From Lachnospiraceae bacterium (lineage in GTDB: Bacteria > Bacillota > Clostridia > Lachnospirales > Lachnospiraceae): a DNA stretch of 64,000 nt. Of the stretch, positions 23,841 to 33,299 are shown in pieces; position 1 is the first letter of the stretch, and each line of letters opens with the position of its first letter. The notes under the pieces were generated by a model, which had not been told where the DNA came from, did no database searches, and saw only the letters and a list, made by a program, of their open reading frames with translations. The position numbers and the translations under genes were made by a program. The DNA lies in assembly GCA_017552715.1 (NCBI GenBank), contig JAFZOW010000035.1, positions 62,001 through 126,000 on the forward strand, written 5' to 3'.

Positions 23841-25307
23841 ATGAAAACTATCATCGAATATATCGCTGAATATGCATCGTCCGACGGACACAAAACACGG
23901 CCTGCCCTGATAGATGCCAGAGAAAGCTTAAGCTACGAAGAGCTCTGGGAACGCATCCGCCGTTATTCTGCCCTGTTGAGAAAAAATGGCGTAAAAGCCG
24001 GCGATCATGTCCTGATCCGATGCACACAGGATGTTTCCTATCTTACTGCCATCTTTTCCGTGCAGCTTCTTGGTGCAGTCTCCGTTCCCCTTGAAAAAGA
24101 CGCCTCCGAACCACGCATCCGCGAGATCGCAGCGGACACCGGTGCCGGCCTTTTGCTGGACAGAAAAGCCGGCTTCCCGGGTCTTTCCTTTGTTGAGCTT
24201 CCCTCCGCCGCCACGGATCCGGAAGAGCCTCTTAATGTCACTGCCTTTCCCGATGCAGATGCTGTGGCCGAGATCCTCTTTTCCACCGGTACCACCGGCA
24301 AATCAAAGGGTATAGTCATCACCCACCGGAACAATATCGCCCTGGCGGAAAACATCACGGAAGGTGTACAGATGAGCCGCGAAAATGTGGAGCTCATCCC
24401 CATGCCCCTCTCCCACAGCCACGGCTATCGCAGAAGCCTGGCCAATCTTTATTTTGGTAATACGGTCATCATCATAGGCGGTGTGATGGCTGTGAACCTG
24501 ATGTTTGATATGATGGAGAAATACCGGGTTAGCGCCATAGATCTGGCCCCCACACTGCTTTCCATCATCTTCAGGCTCTCGGGAGACCGTATAGGAAAAT
24601 ATGCGGACCGGCTCGACTATATCCAGCTGGGCAGCGCCCCTCTTGTGGAGGAAGACAAACAGCGTCTGCGGAAGCTCCTTCCCAACACCCGTCTTTATAA
24701 TTTCTACGGCAGCACGGAAGCCGGCTGCAGCTGCATACTGAATTTCCAGGACGGTATCGAGCGCCCCCACTGCATCGGAAAAGCCACCCGTAACGCTTCC
24801 TTCATCTTCGTGGATAAAGAACGGAAGGAAGTTTGTTCCGATAAGGATCATCCCGCTTTTCTTGCCACGGCAGGCGGGCAGAACATGAAGGAATACTTTC
24901 ATGCTCCCGAACTTACCGCTTCCGTTATGAAGGACGGCTATATCTATACCAATGATCTGGGATACATGGACGAAGAAGGATATATCTACTGCCTGGGCCG
25001 CGAGGATGACGTGATCAACTATGCCGGCATCAAGATCAGCCCCGACGAGATCGAAAAGGAAGCAATGAAATTCCCGGGTGTGAAAGACGCAGCCTGCGTC
25101 CCCATGAAAGATAAGACCTACGGTCAGGTCCCGAAGCTCTTTTTAAGCCTGAAAGAAGATTGCGCTGATTTTTCCGAAAAAGCCTGCCTGGACTTTTTAA
25201 AAGGCGTTCTGGACGGCAACAAGATCCCCAAAAAGATCGCCGTGATCGAGCTTATCCCCCGCACCGCCAACGGAAAGCTCCAGAGAAAAAAGCTCCTAGA
25301 GCTCTGA
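23841..25307 (+). CDS. Acyl-adenylating enzyme (AMP-binding family)
   Basis: A 488-residue ANL-superfamily ligase. It has the P-loop FSTGTTGKSKG (about 150-160), the A5 motif YGSTEAG (about 290), GREDDVINYAGIKISPDEIE in the hinge and C-terminal domain (about 393-412), and the catalytic Lys in NGKLQRKKL near the end. It activates a carboxylic acid as an acyl-adenylate. The substrate is unknown, and no carrier protein or thiolation domain is attached. GGAGG precedes the ATG. It converges with, and overlaps by 12 bp, the ABC transporter operon. It is a distant relative of the two ligases in the glycan locus and has its own sequence style. Confidence 0.85.
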   Translation: MKTIIEYIAEYASSDGHKTRPALIDARESLSYEELWERIRRYSALLRKNGVKAGDHVLIRCTQDVSYLTAIFSVQLLGAVSVPLEKDASEPRIREIAADTGAGLLLDRKAGFPGLSFVELPSAATDPEEPLNVTAFPDADAVAEILFSTGTTGKSKGIVITHRNNIALAENITEGVQMSRENVELIPMPLSHSHGYRRSLANLYFGNTVIIIGGVMAVNLMFDMMEKYRVSAIDLAPTLLSIIFRLSGDRIGKYADRLDYIQLGSAPLVEEDKQRLRKLLPNTRLYNFYGSTEAGCSCILNFQDGIERPHCIGKATRNASFIFVDKERKEVCSDKDHPAFLATAGGQNMKEYFHAPELTASVMKDGYIYTNDLGYMDEEGYIYCLGREDDVINYAGIKISPDEIEKEAMKFPGVKDAACVPMKDKTYGQVPKLFLSLKEDCADFSEKACLDFLKGVLDGNKIPKKIAVIELIPRTANGKLQRKKLLEL

Positions 25308-26069
25308 GGAGAGCCTCCCTTCATACAGCGCCTGATGAAGCTGTTCCCACAGCTCACCGTAACCCGGGGAGGCGGGTGTCACAGGTCGTTCCATCTCGTT
25401 TTTCCTGTCAAAGAGTATCTGCCCATGCTGCCCCAGCACCAGGATGCGTGTCCCCAGGATCACAGCCTCCTGGATATTATGGGTGATAAAGATGATGGTA
25501 CTCTTTTCGCTCTCGCTGATACGCAGCACTTCTTTCTGAAGCCCGCTCCGGGTCATGGCATCCAGCGCCGCAAAGGGTTCATCCATAAGGATGATGGGCG
25601 AGCCAAGGGCCAGAGCCTTGGCAATGGCCACACGCTGTTTCATCCCTCCGGAAAGCTGATGGGGATACTGGTTCGCAAAATTCCCCAGCCCCACTTTTTC
25701 CAACGCCTCCAGGGCAAGCCTGCGTATCTCATCCTTGTCCCCTTTCCGGTTGATGGAAAGAGGATAGGTCACGTTCTTAAGGACCGTCTTCCAGGGAAAA
25801 AGCTGGTTAAAATCCTGAAAGACCATAAAGCGGTCCGTCCCCGGCTCCCGTTCTTCCCTGCCGTTCACCTTAACGGAACCCTCATATTCCTCAAAGCCCG
25901 CGATGCAGCGAAGCAGCGTGGATTTTCCGCAGCCCGAAGGCCCCAGGATACACAGAAATTCGTTGGCTTCCACACTGAGCTCCAGGTCCCGGAGCACTTC
26001 TATGCCCGAACTGCTGTCACGGTAACTCTTGGTAAGATGTTCGATCTTAAGTAAAGGAGTATCGCTCAT
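25296..26069 (-). CDS. ABC transporter ATP-binding protein, NitT/TauT type
   Basis: A 257-residue ATPase with Walker A GPSGCGKST (about 38-46), the Q-loop VFQDFNQLF, the signature LSGGMKQR (about 142-149), Walker B IILMDEPFAALD and the switch His in FITHNIQEA. The closest families are those importing nitrate, sulfonates, taurine or pyrimidine precursors; the substrate is not predictable here. It overlaps the permease gene by 4 bp, and its 3' end overlaps the convergent ligase gene. Confidence 0.9.
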   Translation of the reverse strand: MSDTPLLKIEHLTKSYRDSSSGIEVLRDLELSVEANEFLCILGPSGCGKSTLLRCIAGFEEYEGSVKVNGREEREPGTDRFMVFQDFNQLFPWKTVLKNVTYPLSINRKGDKDEIRRLALEALEKVGLGNFANQYPHQLSGGMKQRVAIAKALALGSPIILMDEPFAALDAMTRSGLQKEVLRISESEKSTIIFITHNIQEAVILGTRILVLGQHGQILFDRKNEMERPVTPASPGYGELWEQLHQALYEGRLSSEL

Positions 26070-26872
26070 TTAGACATTCCCCATTTACGGACGGTGCAGA
26101 TCTCTATGGGACGAAGTATCCCGTATTGAACGATCACACCTATGATGATGATCACCAGCAGAGTCGCATACATCTCCGCGTTGTTCATATTGGTTCGCAT
26201 CTGGTTGATAAAAAGACCTATCCCCGGGCTGGACGCGATGCCGAAGATCATCTCGGCGCTGATCAGGCCGCGCCAGGCACGGGCCCAGCCGCTCTTCAGA
26301 CCGGAAACGATATAGGAAGCCGCCGCCGGGATATAGACTCCCAGGATCAGGCGCATCCCCCTCAGCCCCATATTTCTTCCGGCTTCCACATAAATACGGG
26401 GTGTGGAACTGAAGCCGTCCAGCATATTCCTGGACATGGGCCATAGTACGGCATGTACCACCAGAAATACGATCACCTCCCTGCGGACCCCGAAGATGAT
26501 GATGACAACGGGAAGCAGGGCAATGCCGGGAAGCAGATCACAGATGGAAACGGTAAAATCAAAGATCTTCCGGAAAGTATAGCTGACCATGGATATCCCG
26601 GAAAAGATAAAGGCCAGGATGATTCCTATGGCCAGCCCCGTCAGCAGAAGCTTCATGGAATTGATGATATAGATCCATAACGATGTTCCCGCATAACCCC
26701 GAACAAAATTCTTTACAAAGGCTGCGGCGATCTGCTCCAGGGAAGGAAAGATCAGAGCGGAACGAGGCCCGAGCATCCCGGACCTCGCAACATATTCCCA
26801 TATTGCCATTAAACACAGCACATATACGACCCTGATCAGGATCGAACGAAGATGGGACTCCTTCTTCTTCAT
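26066..26872 (-). CDS. ABC transporter permease, NitT/TauT type
   Basis: A 268-residue membrane protein with about six hydrophobic helices in the order typical of BPD_transp_1 permeases. The coupling (EAA) loop is EAGRNMGLRGMRLILGVYIPAAA near residues 160-180. It lies directly between the binding protein and the ATPase genes, with no gap to the former and a 4-bp overlap with the latter, so the three are one import system. Confidence 0.9.
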   Translation of the reverse strand: MKKKESHLRSILIRVVYVLCLMAIWEYVARSGMLGPRSALIFPSLEQIAAAFVKNFVRGYAGTSLWIYIINSMKLLLTGLAIGIILAFIFSGISMVSYTFRKIFDFTVSICDLLPGIALLPVVIIIFGVRREVIVFLVVHAVLWPMSRNMLDGFSSTPRIYVEAGRNMGLRGMRLILGVYIPAAASYIVSGLKSGWARAWRGLISAEMIFGIASSPGIGLFINQMRTNMNNAEMYATLLVIIIIGVIVQYGILRPIEICTVRKWGMSK

Positions 26873-27871
26873 TTAGTCCCCCTTGACATTCTCAAATACC
26901 AGATCGGAATAAGCGGAGAAAGCGTTCTCGATAAAGCCGTTCTCATACATGAAGCCGGACAGCTCATATACTCCCTTCGTATCCGGCGTATATACGCCCT
27001 TTTCAAGATACTTAAGCTCGTCTTCAGCGCTATTCCCGTCGTATTCGCAGGTCATGGAAGCAACTTCTTCCTTATTGCTGTTCAGATAATCGATGGCTTC
27101 ACTGATGGCACTGCAGAGAGCTGCATAAAGCTCCGGATCCTGGTCGTGCAGTTCTGTGGAAGCCACACCTACGATAAAGGAATTCCGGACCGGCCATGCG
27201 GCATTGATCTCGGGGATCTCATGCAGTTCCGCATTCTCATGTTCCCGGAAGATGTACGGACTGGAAGTCAGGTGACAGGCTACGCTGCCGGATTCCAGTG
27301 CTGCCATACCGTCGGGATGCTTCATGGCCACGATGTTCGCATCCAGAAGATGGGCATCATAACCGTTATCGGAAAGGGCCTTACCCAGGATGATATGCTG
27401 AATGGAACCGATGTTCACCAGAGCGATCTGAGCCTCACTGCCCGCAAGATCCGCAAGGCTGTTTATACTTCCGTCATTGCTCATCATTCCGTGCTCCTGG
27501 CCGGAAAGGTTTGTAAAGATCTTGTATCCCACACTCTTGGATACCCCGGAGATCGCAGGGGCCACTCCCATGAAACCTACGCTGAGCTCACCCGCGGCGA
27601 TACCCGTATTGATATCTGCTCCGGAGCTCATCTGCGTCCAGGTAACGGTCACTTCTTTTCCCGTAGCCTTACGATAGGCCTCTTCGATCATCTTCTTTTC
27701 CTGGCATACCACCAGGGGCGCATAGGCCAGGCCGTACTGGTATGCGATCTTGATCTCCTTCGCTCCTTCGGAAGCAGTGCCCGAAGTTGTTTCTCCCCCG
27801 GTCTTCCCGCAGGCACAAAGGCTTAGGATACAGCAGATCATGATGATAGCTTTAAACAGTGACTTTTTCAT
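26873..27871 (-). CDS. ABC transporter substrate-binding lipoprotein (NMT1/SsuA-like)
   Basis: A 332-residue lipoprotein: signal peptide with lipobox LCAC (Cys21), then a periplasmic-binding-protein type II fold of the NMT1/SsuA family (KIAYQYGLAYAPLVVCQEKKM at the start, GVSKSVGYKIFTNLSGQEHGM, NSFIVGVASTELHDQDPELYAAL). It would present a small solute at the outer face of the membrane. GGAGGAG lies nine bases before the ATG. It is the first gene of the importer operon. The neighbouring ligase might use the imported acid, but that is only a guess from position. Confidence 0.88.
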   Translation of the reverse strand: MKKSLFKAIIMICCILSLCACGKTGGETTSGTASEGAKEIKIAYQYGLAYAPLVVCQEKKMIEEAYRKATGKEVTVTWTQMSSGADINTGIAAGELSVGFMGVAPAISGVSKSVGYKIFTNLSGQEHGMMSNDGSINSLADLAGSEAQIALVNIGSIQHIILGKALSDNGYDAHLLDANIVAMKHPDGMAALESGSVACHLTSSPYIFREHENAELHEIPEINAAWPVRNSFIVGVASTELHDQDPELYAALCSAISEAIDYLNSNKEEVASMTCEYDGNSAEDELKYLEKGVYTPDTKGVYELSGFMYENGFIENAFSAYSDLVFENVKGD

Positions 27872-27991
27872 TATAATTCTCCTCCGAAATCCTTATCAAT
27901 ATTTGGCGCAGTCAATCCTTTTCAAATCAACATCTTGTATTATTACATAAATATCGCTCAAAATCAACCGCTTCCCCTTTTCTCCGGAAAA

Positions 27992-28022
27992 TAAAAAAAC
28001 CGGAGATTCCTTTCTCCGGTTT
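27992..28022 (-). terminator. Intrinsic terminator after RNase Y
   Basis: A 10-bp stem, AAACCGGAGA (27997-28006) with TCTCCGGTTT (28013-28022), has a 6-base loop. On the minus strand the stem runs into seven T residues. It lies 17 bp after the rny stop codon and may also stop plus-strand transcripts. Confidence 0.85.
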
Positions 28023-28039
28023 TATTCTTCTATTCAGTT

Positions 28040-29596
28040 TTATTTTGCGTAGTCCACAACTCTGGATTCACGGATCACGTTGACCTTGATCATGCCGGGA
28101 TACTGCATCTCGTCTTCCACTTTCTTCGAGATATCTCTTGCCAGTATCACCATATCATCATCGGATACCTGCTCCGGTACCACCATGACCCGCACCTCTC
28201 TGCCGGCCTGGATCGCAAAGGATCTGTCCACTCCCTTGAAGGAATTGGTGATCTCCTCCAGCTGGCTTAAGCGGTTGGTATAGGTACCCAGGGTCTCGCG
28301 CCTTGCTCCGGGACGGGCTGCCGAAATGGCATCCGCCGCCTGAACCAGACAGGCGATCAGCGACTGAGGCTCCACATCTCCGTGATGGGCTTCCACTGCA
28401 TTGACCACAACGGGCGATTCCTTGTACTTCCGGCAAAGCTCCGTGCCGAGCTGCACATGGGATCCTTCCATATCATGGTCCACCGCTTTACCGATATCGT
28501 GCAGGATACCTGCCCTTCTTGCCATACGTGCATCCAGTCCCAGCTCCGACGCCAGATGGCCGGCCAGCTGTGATACTTCGATGGAATGGGTCAGTGCGTT
28601 CTGCCCGAAGCTGGTACGGAATTTCAGACGTCCGATCAGTCTCGTCAGTTCGGAATGAAGACCGTGTACACCACACTCCAGCAGGGCAGCTTCGCCCTCT
28701 TCCTTCATGATGCTGTCCACTTCCTTGCGTGCCTTTTCCACCGTCTCTTCGATGCGTGCCGGATGGATACGTCCGTCCACGATCAGTCTCTCCAGAGCGA
28801 TCCTTGCCACCTCGCGGCGTACCGGATCAAAAGCGGAAAGTACAACAGCTTCCGGTGTATCATCAACGATGAGTTCCACACCGGTCATGGTCTCCAGCGT
28901 ACGGATGTTACGGCCCTCGCGGCCGATGATGCGCCCCTTCATGTCATCACCCGGCAGATTTACCACCGAGATGGTGCTTTCCGATACATGATCGGCTGCG
29001 CAGCGCTGAATGGCCGTGATCACATACTCCTTGGCCTTCTTGTCCGCTTCCTCCTTTGCACGGGCCTCCGCCTCTTTGATCTTGATGGCGGTTTCGTGCT
29101 TCACATCCTCTTCCACGGACTGGAGCAGGAATTCCTTAGCCTGTTCCGTGGTGAGGCCGGAGATACGCTCCAGCTCCTGCTGCCTCTGAACGCTCAGCTT
29201 ATCAACCTCTTCCTTCTTTTTGTTGAGGCTGGCTTCCCGTTGGGCCAGACTCTGTTCCTTCTTTTCGATCGCTTCCGCTTTCTTGTCGATGTTCTCTTCC
29301 TTCTGCTGGATCCTGTGCTCGGAACGACTCTGTTCGCTGCGTCTTTCCTTCAGCTCACGGTCCAGTTCGTTCCTGGCCTTGATCGTCTCTTCCTTGACCT
29401 CGATCATGCTTTCGCGCTTTTTCTCTTCAGCTGTTTTAAGAGCATCATCAATGATGGTCCTTGCCTTCTCTTCCGCATTCCCAATCTTGGCTTCCTCTTC
29501 CTTTTTATACTTATCTACGGAAACTTTGGCCGTAAGGGGAACCGCAATGATCAGTGTGACCACAAAAGCGATCGCTGCGCCTATTACATACTCCAT
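28040..29596 (-). CDS. rny: Ribonuclease Y
   Basis: A 518-residue membrane-anchored endoribonuclease that starts mRNA decay in Gram-positive bacteria. It has an N-terminal transmembrane helix (about 2-22), a long charged coiled coil (about 30-175), a KH domain with [15 protein letters not shown] (about 222-236), and an HD domain with the metal-binding pair in [12 protein letters not shown] (about 360) and a further motif at [10 protein letters not shown]. The length matches the family (about 520). AAGGAGG lies close upstream of the ATG, and a strong sigma-A promoter follows further upstream. Confidence 0.97.
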   Translation of the reverse strand: MEYVIGAAIAFVVTLIIAVPLTAKVSVDKYKKEEEAKIGNAEEKARTIIDDALKTAEEKKRESMIEVKEETIKARNELDRELKERRSEQSRSEHRIQQKEENIDKKAEAIEKKEQSLAQREASLNKKKEEVDKLSVQRQQELERISGLTTEQAKEFLLQSVEEDVKHETAIKIKEAEARAKEEADKKAKEYVITAIQRCAADHVSESTISVVNLPGDDMKGRIIGREGRNIRTLETMTGVELIVDDTPEAVVLSAFDPVRREVARIALERLIVDGRIHPARIEETVEKARKEVDSIMKEEGEAALLECGVHGLHSELTRLIGRLKFRTSFGQNALTHSIEVSQLAGHLASELGLDARMARRAGILHDIGKAVDHDMEGSHVQLGTELCRKYKESPVVVNAVEAHHGDVEPQSLIACLVQAADAISAARPGARRETLGTYTNRLSQLEEITNSFKGVDRSFAIQAGREVRVMVVPEQVSDDDMVILARDISKKVEDEMQYPGMIKVNVIRESRVVDYAK

Positions 29597-29632
29597 AGGT
29601 GCACCTCCTTATTAAATTTTCATGGTGCAAAC

Positions 29633-29657
29633 AAAAAAACTGTTGACATCACAACAG
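29633..29657 (-). promoter_or_regulatory. Hairpin plus U-tract at the 5' end of the rny transcript
   Basis: On the minus strand CTGTTG (29652-29657), TGATGT, CAACAG (29640-29645) is followed at once by seven T residues (29633-29639). The predicted transcription start falls at the base of this short stem. It could be an attenuator or a 5'-stabilising hairpin; a 6-bp stem is weak. Confidence 0.4.
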
Positions 29658-29661
29658 CAAC

Positions 29662-29691
29662 ATTATAAACTAATCGCTTATTTTATGTCAA
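29662..29691 (-). promoter_or_regulatory. Sigma-A promoter of rny
   Basis: On the minus strand TTGACA (29686-29691), an 18-bp spacer and TATAAT (29662-29667) lie about 65 bp upstream of the rny start. Both hexamers match the consensus exactly. Confidence 0.8.
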
Positions 29692-29697
29692 GTGCGA

Positions 29698-29721
29698 AAA
29701 CGGCCGCAAAGCCCTGCGGCC
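29698..29721 (-). terminator. Probable terminator at the end of the glycan locus
   Basis: GGCCGCA (29702-29708) pairs with TGCGGCC (29715-29721) across a 6-base loop, just past the stop codon of the last gene. On the minus strand it is followed by GTTTTC, a short T-run, so termination may be partial. Confidence 0.6.
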
Positions 29722-29722
29722 C

Positions 29723-31135
29723 TCAGATCTCAAGAGCCGAATATCTGATCTTTCCGGCTTCGGAACGAGGCAGTTCTTCTATGGTCCTAACCTCGATGCC
29801 ATGGGCATAAAGCCCGGTCCTGTCAGCCAGAACCTTCTTTATGTCATCCCTGTATTCTTTTTCGGGAACATATACCACCAGCCTGCTGTCGTTTCCCACA
29901 CAGGCATTATCGATCTTCAGCTCGTCACGGATGATCTTTTCACATTCATCCAGGCCGACTCTGTGGCCGAAAAGCTTAAGGAAGCGCTTCAGCCTCCCGG
30001 TGATATAAAACATGCCGTCTTCATCAAAATAGGCAAGATCCCCTGTAGGAAGAACACCGTTACGCTCATCCCCCCTGGCAAGATCCTCGCCGCACTCCGC
30101 ATAGCCCAGAGTCACATTGGGCCCTTCGTAAACCATCTCTCCCTCTGTGTTCGGAGTCGTAATGACCGTGCCTTTCTCATCCTTCAGATAAAGCTTCCCT
30201 TCCGGGATCGCCCGACCGATGCTCCCGATCTTATCCAGGGCATATTCCGGCGGCAGGTATGCCATTCTTGCCGAGCCTTCCGTCTGGCCGTAGGTGGCGA
30301 TATAGCGTCCGCCCCTTTCCCTTATATAAGAGGCAAATTCCTTCTGCAGCTCCGCCCTTAGCTTTCCTCCCCCCTGGGACAGCAGGTTCAGTGCGGGAAG
30401 GTTCAGTCGTTCCAGGCGTACCCGCTTTAACAGCTCATAGGTATAGGGTACTCCCGTAATGCTGGTGATCCCTTCACTGCGGATGAAAGTGGCAAAGGGT
30501 TTTGAAAGTATGCTCTCATCGGTGAGCAGTATGCTGCATCCCTTAAGCAGATGGCTGTTGGCGATGGAGAGTCCCATGGTATACATGAGCGGCAGGTTCA
30601 GTAAAGGCCGGTCCTCCTCTGTCAGTTCAAAGAGCTTCGCCACGTTCCCTGCCTGCCTCTCCAGATTGGAGTAGCTGTGCCTTACCAGTTTGGGGCTTCC
30701 CGTGGAACCGGAGGTCGTCAGCAGCAGCGCCAGGGAATCATTAAGCGGCCAGGGCTCATAATCCGTACGGACAAGACAGTACTCCCCCGAGGACTCGGGA
30801 AAAGCTATCTTAACACGCTCCCCCTCCGCCTTTATATCCTCAGGCCTGCCGAAGAGATAAGCGGGATGGTAGATATCCGCAAGCTGCAAAAACAGCTGCT
30901 CATCGATATCCGCGGAAAGCATGAGCGGAACGATACGCTTCGCCATACAGGCCACATAGACCGCCAGGGTCTCGATATTGTTCCTGCAAAATACAAAAGC
31001 GATCCCTCTTTCCAGGGAATAAGCAGAAGGGAAAGTATCACAGAAGTCCGTCAGCCGACCATAGCTTAACGAGCATCCGTGAGAATCCTTCGCAGCGATC
31101 CGTTCACTGTCGATTTTATCCAGATTCAGAAACAT
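29723..31135 (-). CDS. DltA-like AMP ligase, last gene of the glycan locus
   Basis: A 470-residue ANL-family ligase: P-loop [10 protein letters not shown] (about 135-144), the A5-like YGQTEGSARM (about 275), the hinge TGRLKRFLKLFGHRV, and the catalytic Lys in SEAGKIRYSAL near the C-terminus. It is a clear paralog of the ligase at 41485-42909, with shared phrases such as [19 protein letters not shown] and LGYAE. It is paired with the acyl carrier protein just upstream (31181-31420), so it most likely loads a carboxylic acid onto that carrier, as DltA does with D-alanine. The substrate is unknown. Confidence 0.85.
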   Translation of the reverse strand: MFLNLDKIDSERIAAKDSHGCSLSYGRLTDFCDTFPSAYSLERGIAFVFCRNNIETLAVYVACMAKRIVPLMLSADIDEQLFLQLADIYHPAYLFGRPEDIKAEGERVKIAFPESSGEYCLVRTDYEPWPLNDSLALLLTTSGSTGSPKLVRHSYSNLERQAGNVAKLFELTEEDRPLLNLPLMYTMGLSIANSHLLKGCSILLTDESILSKPFATFIRSEGITSITGVPYTYELLKRVRLERLNLPALNLLSQGGGKLRAELQKEFASYIRERGGRYIATYGQTEGSARMAYLPPEYALDKIGSIGRAIPEGKLYLKDEKGTVITTPNTEGEMVYEGPNVTLGYAECGEDLARGDERNGVLPTGDLAYFDEDGMFYITGRLKRFLKLFGHRVGLDECEKIIRDELKIDNACVGNDSRLVVYVPEKEYRDDIKKVLADRTGLYAHGIEVRTIEELPRSEAGKIRYSALEI

Positions 31136-31180
31136 GCAGCACTCATCTCCGGTCCGGCACAGGTCTGTCCCTGTACCTTC

Positions 31181-31420
31181 TCAGATCTCCACCTCATATT
31201 TTTTAAGGATCTCGATCCCCGCATTAAAAGAATTCAGCTCATAGATATCATCAATATCGATCATTATATCGAAAGCATTTTCCAGCTCCGTGACCAGGGC
31301 CATCTGGCTTACAGAATCCCACTTTTCGCAGGCATCACTTGTAAAGGCATCCCCCAGATCTTCTTCGGAAACCTCAAATACATTTACGAAAGCCTTTTTG
31401 TACAGCTCCAGATTACTCAT
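31181..31420 (-). CDS. Acyl carrier protein
   Basis: A 79-residue acidic protein with the phosphopantetheine site at Ser36 in WDSVSQM, followed by a typical helix II (ALVTELENAFDIMIDIDDI). The start is the ATG at 31420 because GGGGAGGAG lies eight bases upstream; the frame extends to 31444 without a better site. It lies between an SDR and a DltA-like ligase, so it probably carries an acid that is activated by the ligase and possibly reduced by the SDR. Confidence 0.85.
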   Translation of the reverse strand: MSNLELYKKAFVNVFEVSEEDLGDAFTSDACEKWDSVSQMALVTELENAFDIMIDIDDIYELNSFNAGIEILKKYEVEI

Positions 31421-31449
31421 ATCAGAAACTCCTCCCCAAAACACTTTGC

Positions 31450-32235
31450 TTATTTGAAATCTATATCGTAAAATACCCGGCTCAGGGTATCGTTACCGCC
31501 CGAAACACTCATGATCTGCCCGGTGGTATAAAGAGACATATCCGAAGCAAAGTACAGGCAGGCTTTTGCCACATCTTCCGGCGCCCCCCATCTCTCCATG
31601 CCGGTCTTGGGCATTATCCCCTGATACTGCTCCTTGACCTTAACCTCCAGGCGCTCGGTTGCGATCATCCCCGGAGCCACCGCATTCACCCGTATATTCT
31701 CGGCCGCAAGTTCTTTTGCCATGGAGCGGGTGATGGATATCACAGCCCCCTTGCTGGCAGAATAGGCCGTCTGCCCTTTGCTGCCCTCCACACCCACGAT
31801 GGATGCGATATTGACGATACTTCCGCTTTTATGCGGCAGCATCAGCTTTACCGCTGCCAGCTGGGAAAGCTCCATGAGCCCGAAAACATTTACATCAAAC
31901 ATCTGCTTCATCCGCTCTATGGAGATCATGCCAAGCCGTTCATTGCAGATCATGCCGGCATTATTGACCAGCACGTCCAGTCGGCCCCGTTCCTTTTTAA
32001 GACGGATCACGGCACCTTTTATCCCGGCACTGTCCGTCATATCGAAATACAGAGGTATAAGCTCTCCGGGAACCTGGCCGTTCTTTTCCTTTGCCCACGC
32101 ATCCAGGGAGCCTTCGCTCCTGGCCGTTGCATACACGATCCCGCCCTCGGAGGCAAAGAGCTCCGCGATCCGCTGCCCTATCCCCCTTGCTGTCCCGGTC
32201 ACCATACAGACCTTATCTTTTAAAAGCTCACTCAT
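31450..32235 (-). CDS. Short-chain dehydrogenase/reductase (FabG-like)
   Basis: A 261-residue SDR with the cofactor motif TGTARGIG (about 14-21), NNAG (about 91-94), the catalytic Ser (NIASIVG), and the YSASKGA pair Tyr/Lys (about 158-163). The form is that of FabG, the NADP-dependent 3-oxoacyl-ACP reductase. The neighbouring carrier protein supports action on a carrier-bound acyl group, but a sugar or free-acid substrate cannot be excluded. Confidence 0.88.
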   Translation of the reverse strand: MSELLKDKVCMVTGTARGIGQRIAELFASEGGIVYATARSEGSLDAWAKEKNGQVPGELIPLYFDMTDSAGIKGAVIRLKKERGRLDVLVNNAGMICNERLGMISIERMKQMFDVNVFGLMELSQLAAVKLMLPHKSGSIVNIASIVGVEGSKGQTAYSASKGAVISITRSMAKELAAENIRVNAVAPGMIATERLEVKVKEQYQGIMPKTGMERWGAPEDVAKACLYFASDMSLYTTGQIMSVSGGNDTLSRVFYDIDFK

Positions 32236-32273
32236 GTCTCACATCTCCCCTATCTATGACCGTACTTGATCAT

Positions 32274-33287
32274 TCAGTTGGGCCGGTCCTGGTCTCCGTC
32301 TGCCTTGCAGCAAAAATATCCCGGTTCCTGCGCGTGATAATAGATCTCTATATTACTCTGTTCAAAGGGAGCGAAGTAATTCGGGATGATATTCTCATCC
32401 CCCTCCCTTCTCTCCACAAAGCCGGCGCTTTTCACATCCTCTTCAGCAAAACCGTTTTCGTAAAAATCCACATATTCGCAGCCTTCTTTTGAAATGATGC
32501 TGCGAAGGAACCTTCCCGCCTCTCCGATACGGCTCCTGTTTCCAAGAAAGTCCATGATACGCAGGACCCTGGATCCGTCATACTCCACTGTCCGGGTGAC
32601 CAGCAGGGCATCGGCCTTATCTCCTCCCACCAGGAAAACCCGATAGCGATGGATCGGATACTCAAAATATCTTCGCCCGATATACCACCTGTCCTTATAT
32701 GGCTCTGTTCCCTTTAATGCCTCGTAATCAAAGCAGCGGTCCAGATCGGCGATGCTGAAGGCCTCTGAAAACTCCGTATCTGTATCTTTAAAGCCGGCCT
32801 TCTTTTTCTCACATATACGGGCGATCCTGTATTCCGCATCCTCGTTCAGGATATACCAGTGCTTAAGCCTCCCCACCATATCCCCAAGGGTTCTTTTTAC
32901 CAGCTGTCCGGTGGTGGATCTGTCCATGCCGATGCCGGTAAAATTCCGGTGGGGGACTATAGCCAGCAGTCTCTGCATCAATTCATTTCCCAGAAACATC
33001 CGGCTCCCGCTTCTTACCTTCCACATGCTCCCCCACAGATCGGGACGGCTTTCCTTCGAAGCCGGGAGAAAACCCAGCATCCCGTCGATCTGAGCGTTGT
33101 CCTTACGGAGGGCTATGATGACATTGAGCATTCCTTCATCCGAGGTAAGGAATTCGTGCAGAAAAAGCTCCTTATTCACCGACATGATATGTCCGGCTCT
33201 CCAGTCTTCGGCGACATAGTGCATCAGCTTTTCCGTCTCATCCGCCCGGGCCAGCCGGATATCGTATATCTCGTCAAATACGTTCAT
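32274..33287 (-). CDS. GNAT-like protein of the glycan locus
   Basis: A 337-residue soluble protein. The N-terminus (YDIRLARADETEKLMHYV, then GHIMSVNKELFLHEFL) and the central GMLGFLPASKE have the look of a GNAT N-acyltransferase, and the second half may hold another degenerate GNAT domain (ADALLVTRTVEYDG, then RSIISKEGCEYVDFYENGF). Similar proteins are found in polysaccharide loci and are thought to acylate amino sugars. GGTGG precedes the ATG. The acceptor is unknown. Confidence 0.55.
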   Translation of the reverse strand: MNVFDEIYDIRLARADETEKLMHYVAEDWRAGHIMSVNKELFLHEFLTSDEGMLNVIIALRKDNAQIDGMLGFLPASKESRPDLWGSMWKVRSGSRMFLGNELMQRLLAIVPHRNFTGIGMDRSTTGQLVKRTLGDMVGRLKHWYILNEDAEYRIARICEKKKAGFKDTDTEFSEAFSIADLDRCFDYEALKGTEPYKDRWYIGRRYFEYPIHRYRVFLVGGDKADALLVTRTVEYDGSRVLRIMDFLGNRSRIGEAGRFLRSIISKEGCEYVDFYENGFAEEDVKSAGFVERREGDENIIPNYFAPFEQSNIEIYYHAQEPGYFCCKADGDQDRPN

Positions 33288-33299
33288 ATTCCACCCGTT

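Noticed and set aside
29643-29669. A plus-strand TTGACA followed by TATAAA in the rny leader.
   Set aside because: The spacer is only 15 bp, and transcription would run antisense into the glycan-locus ligase. The minus-strand promoter at the same place is a better match and serves rny.
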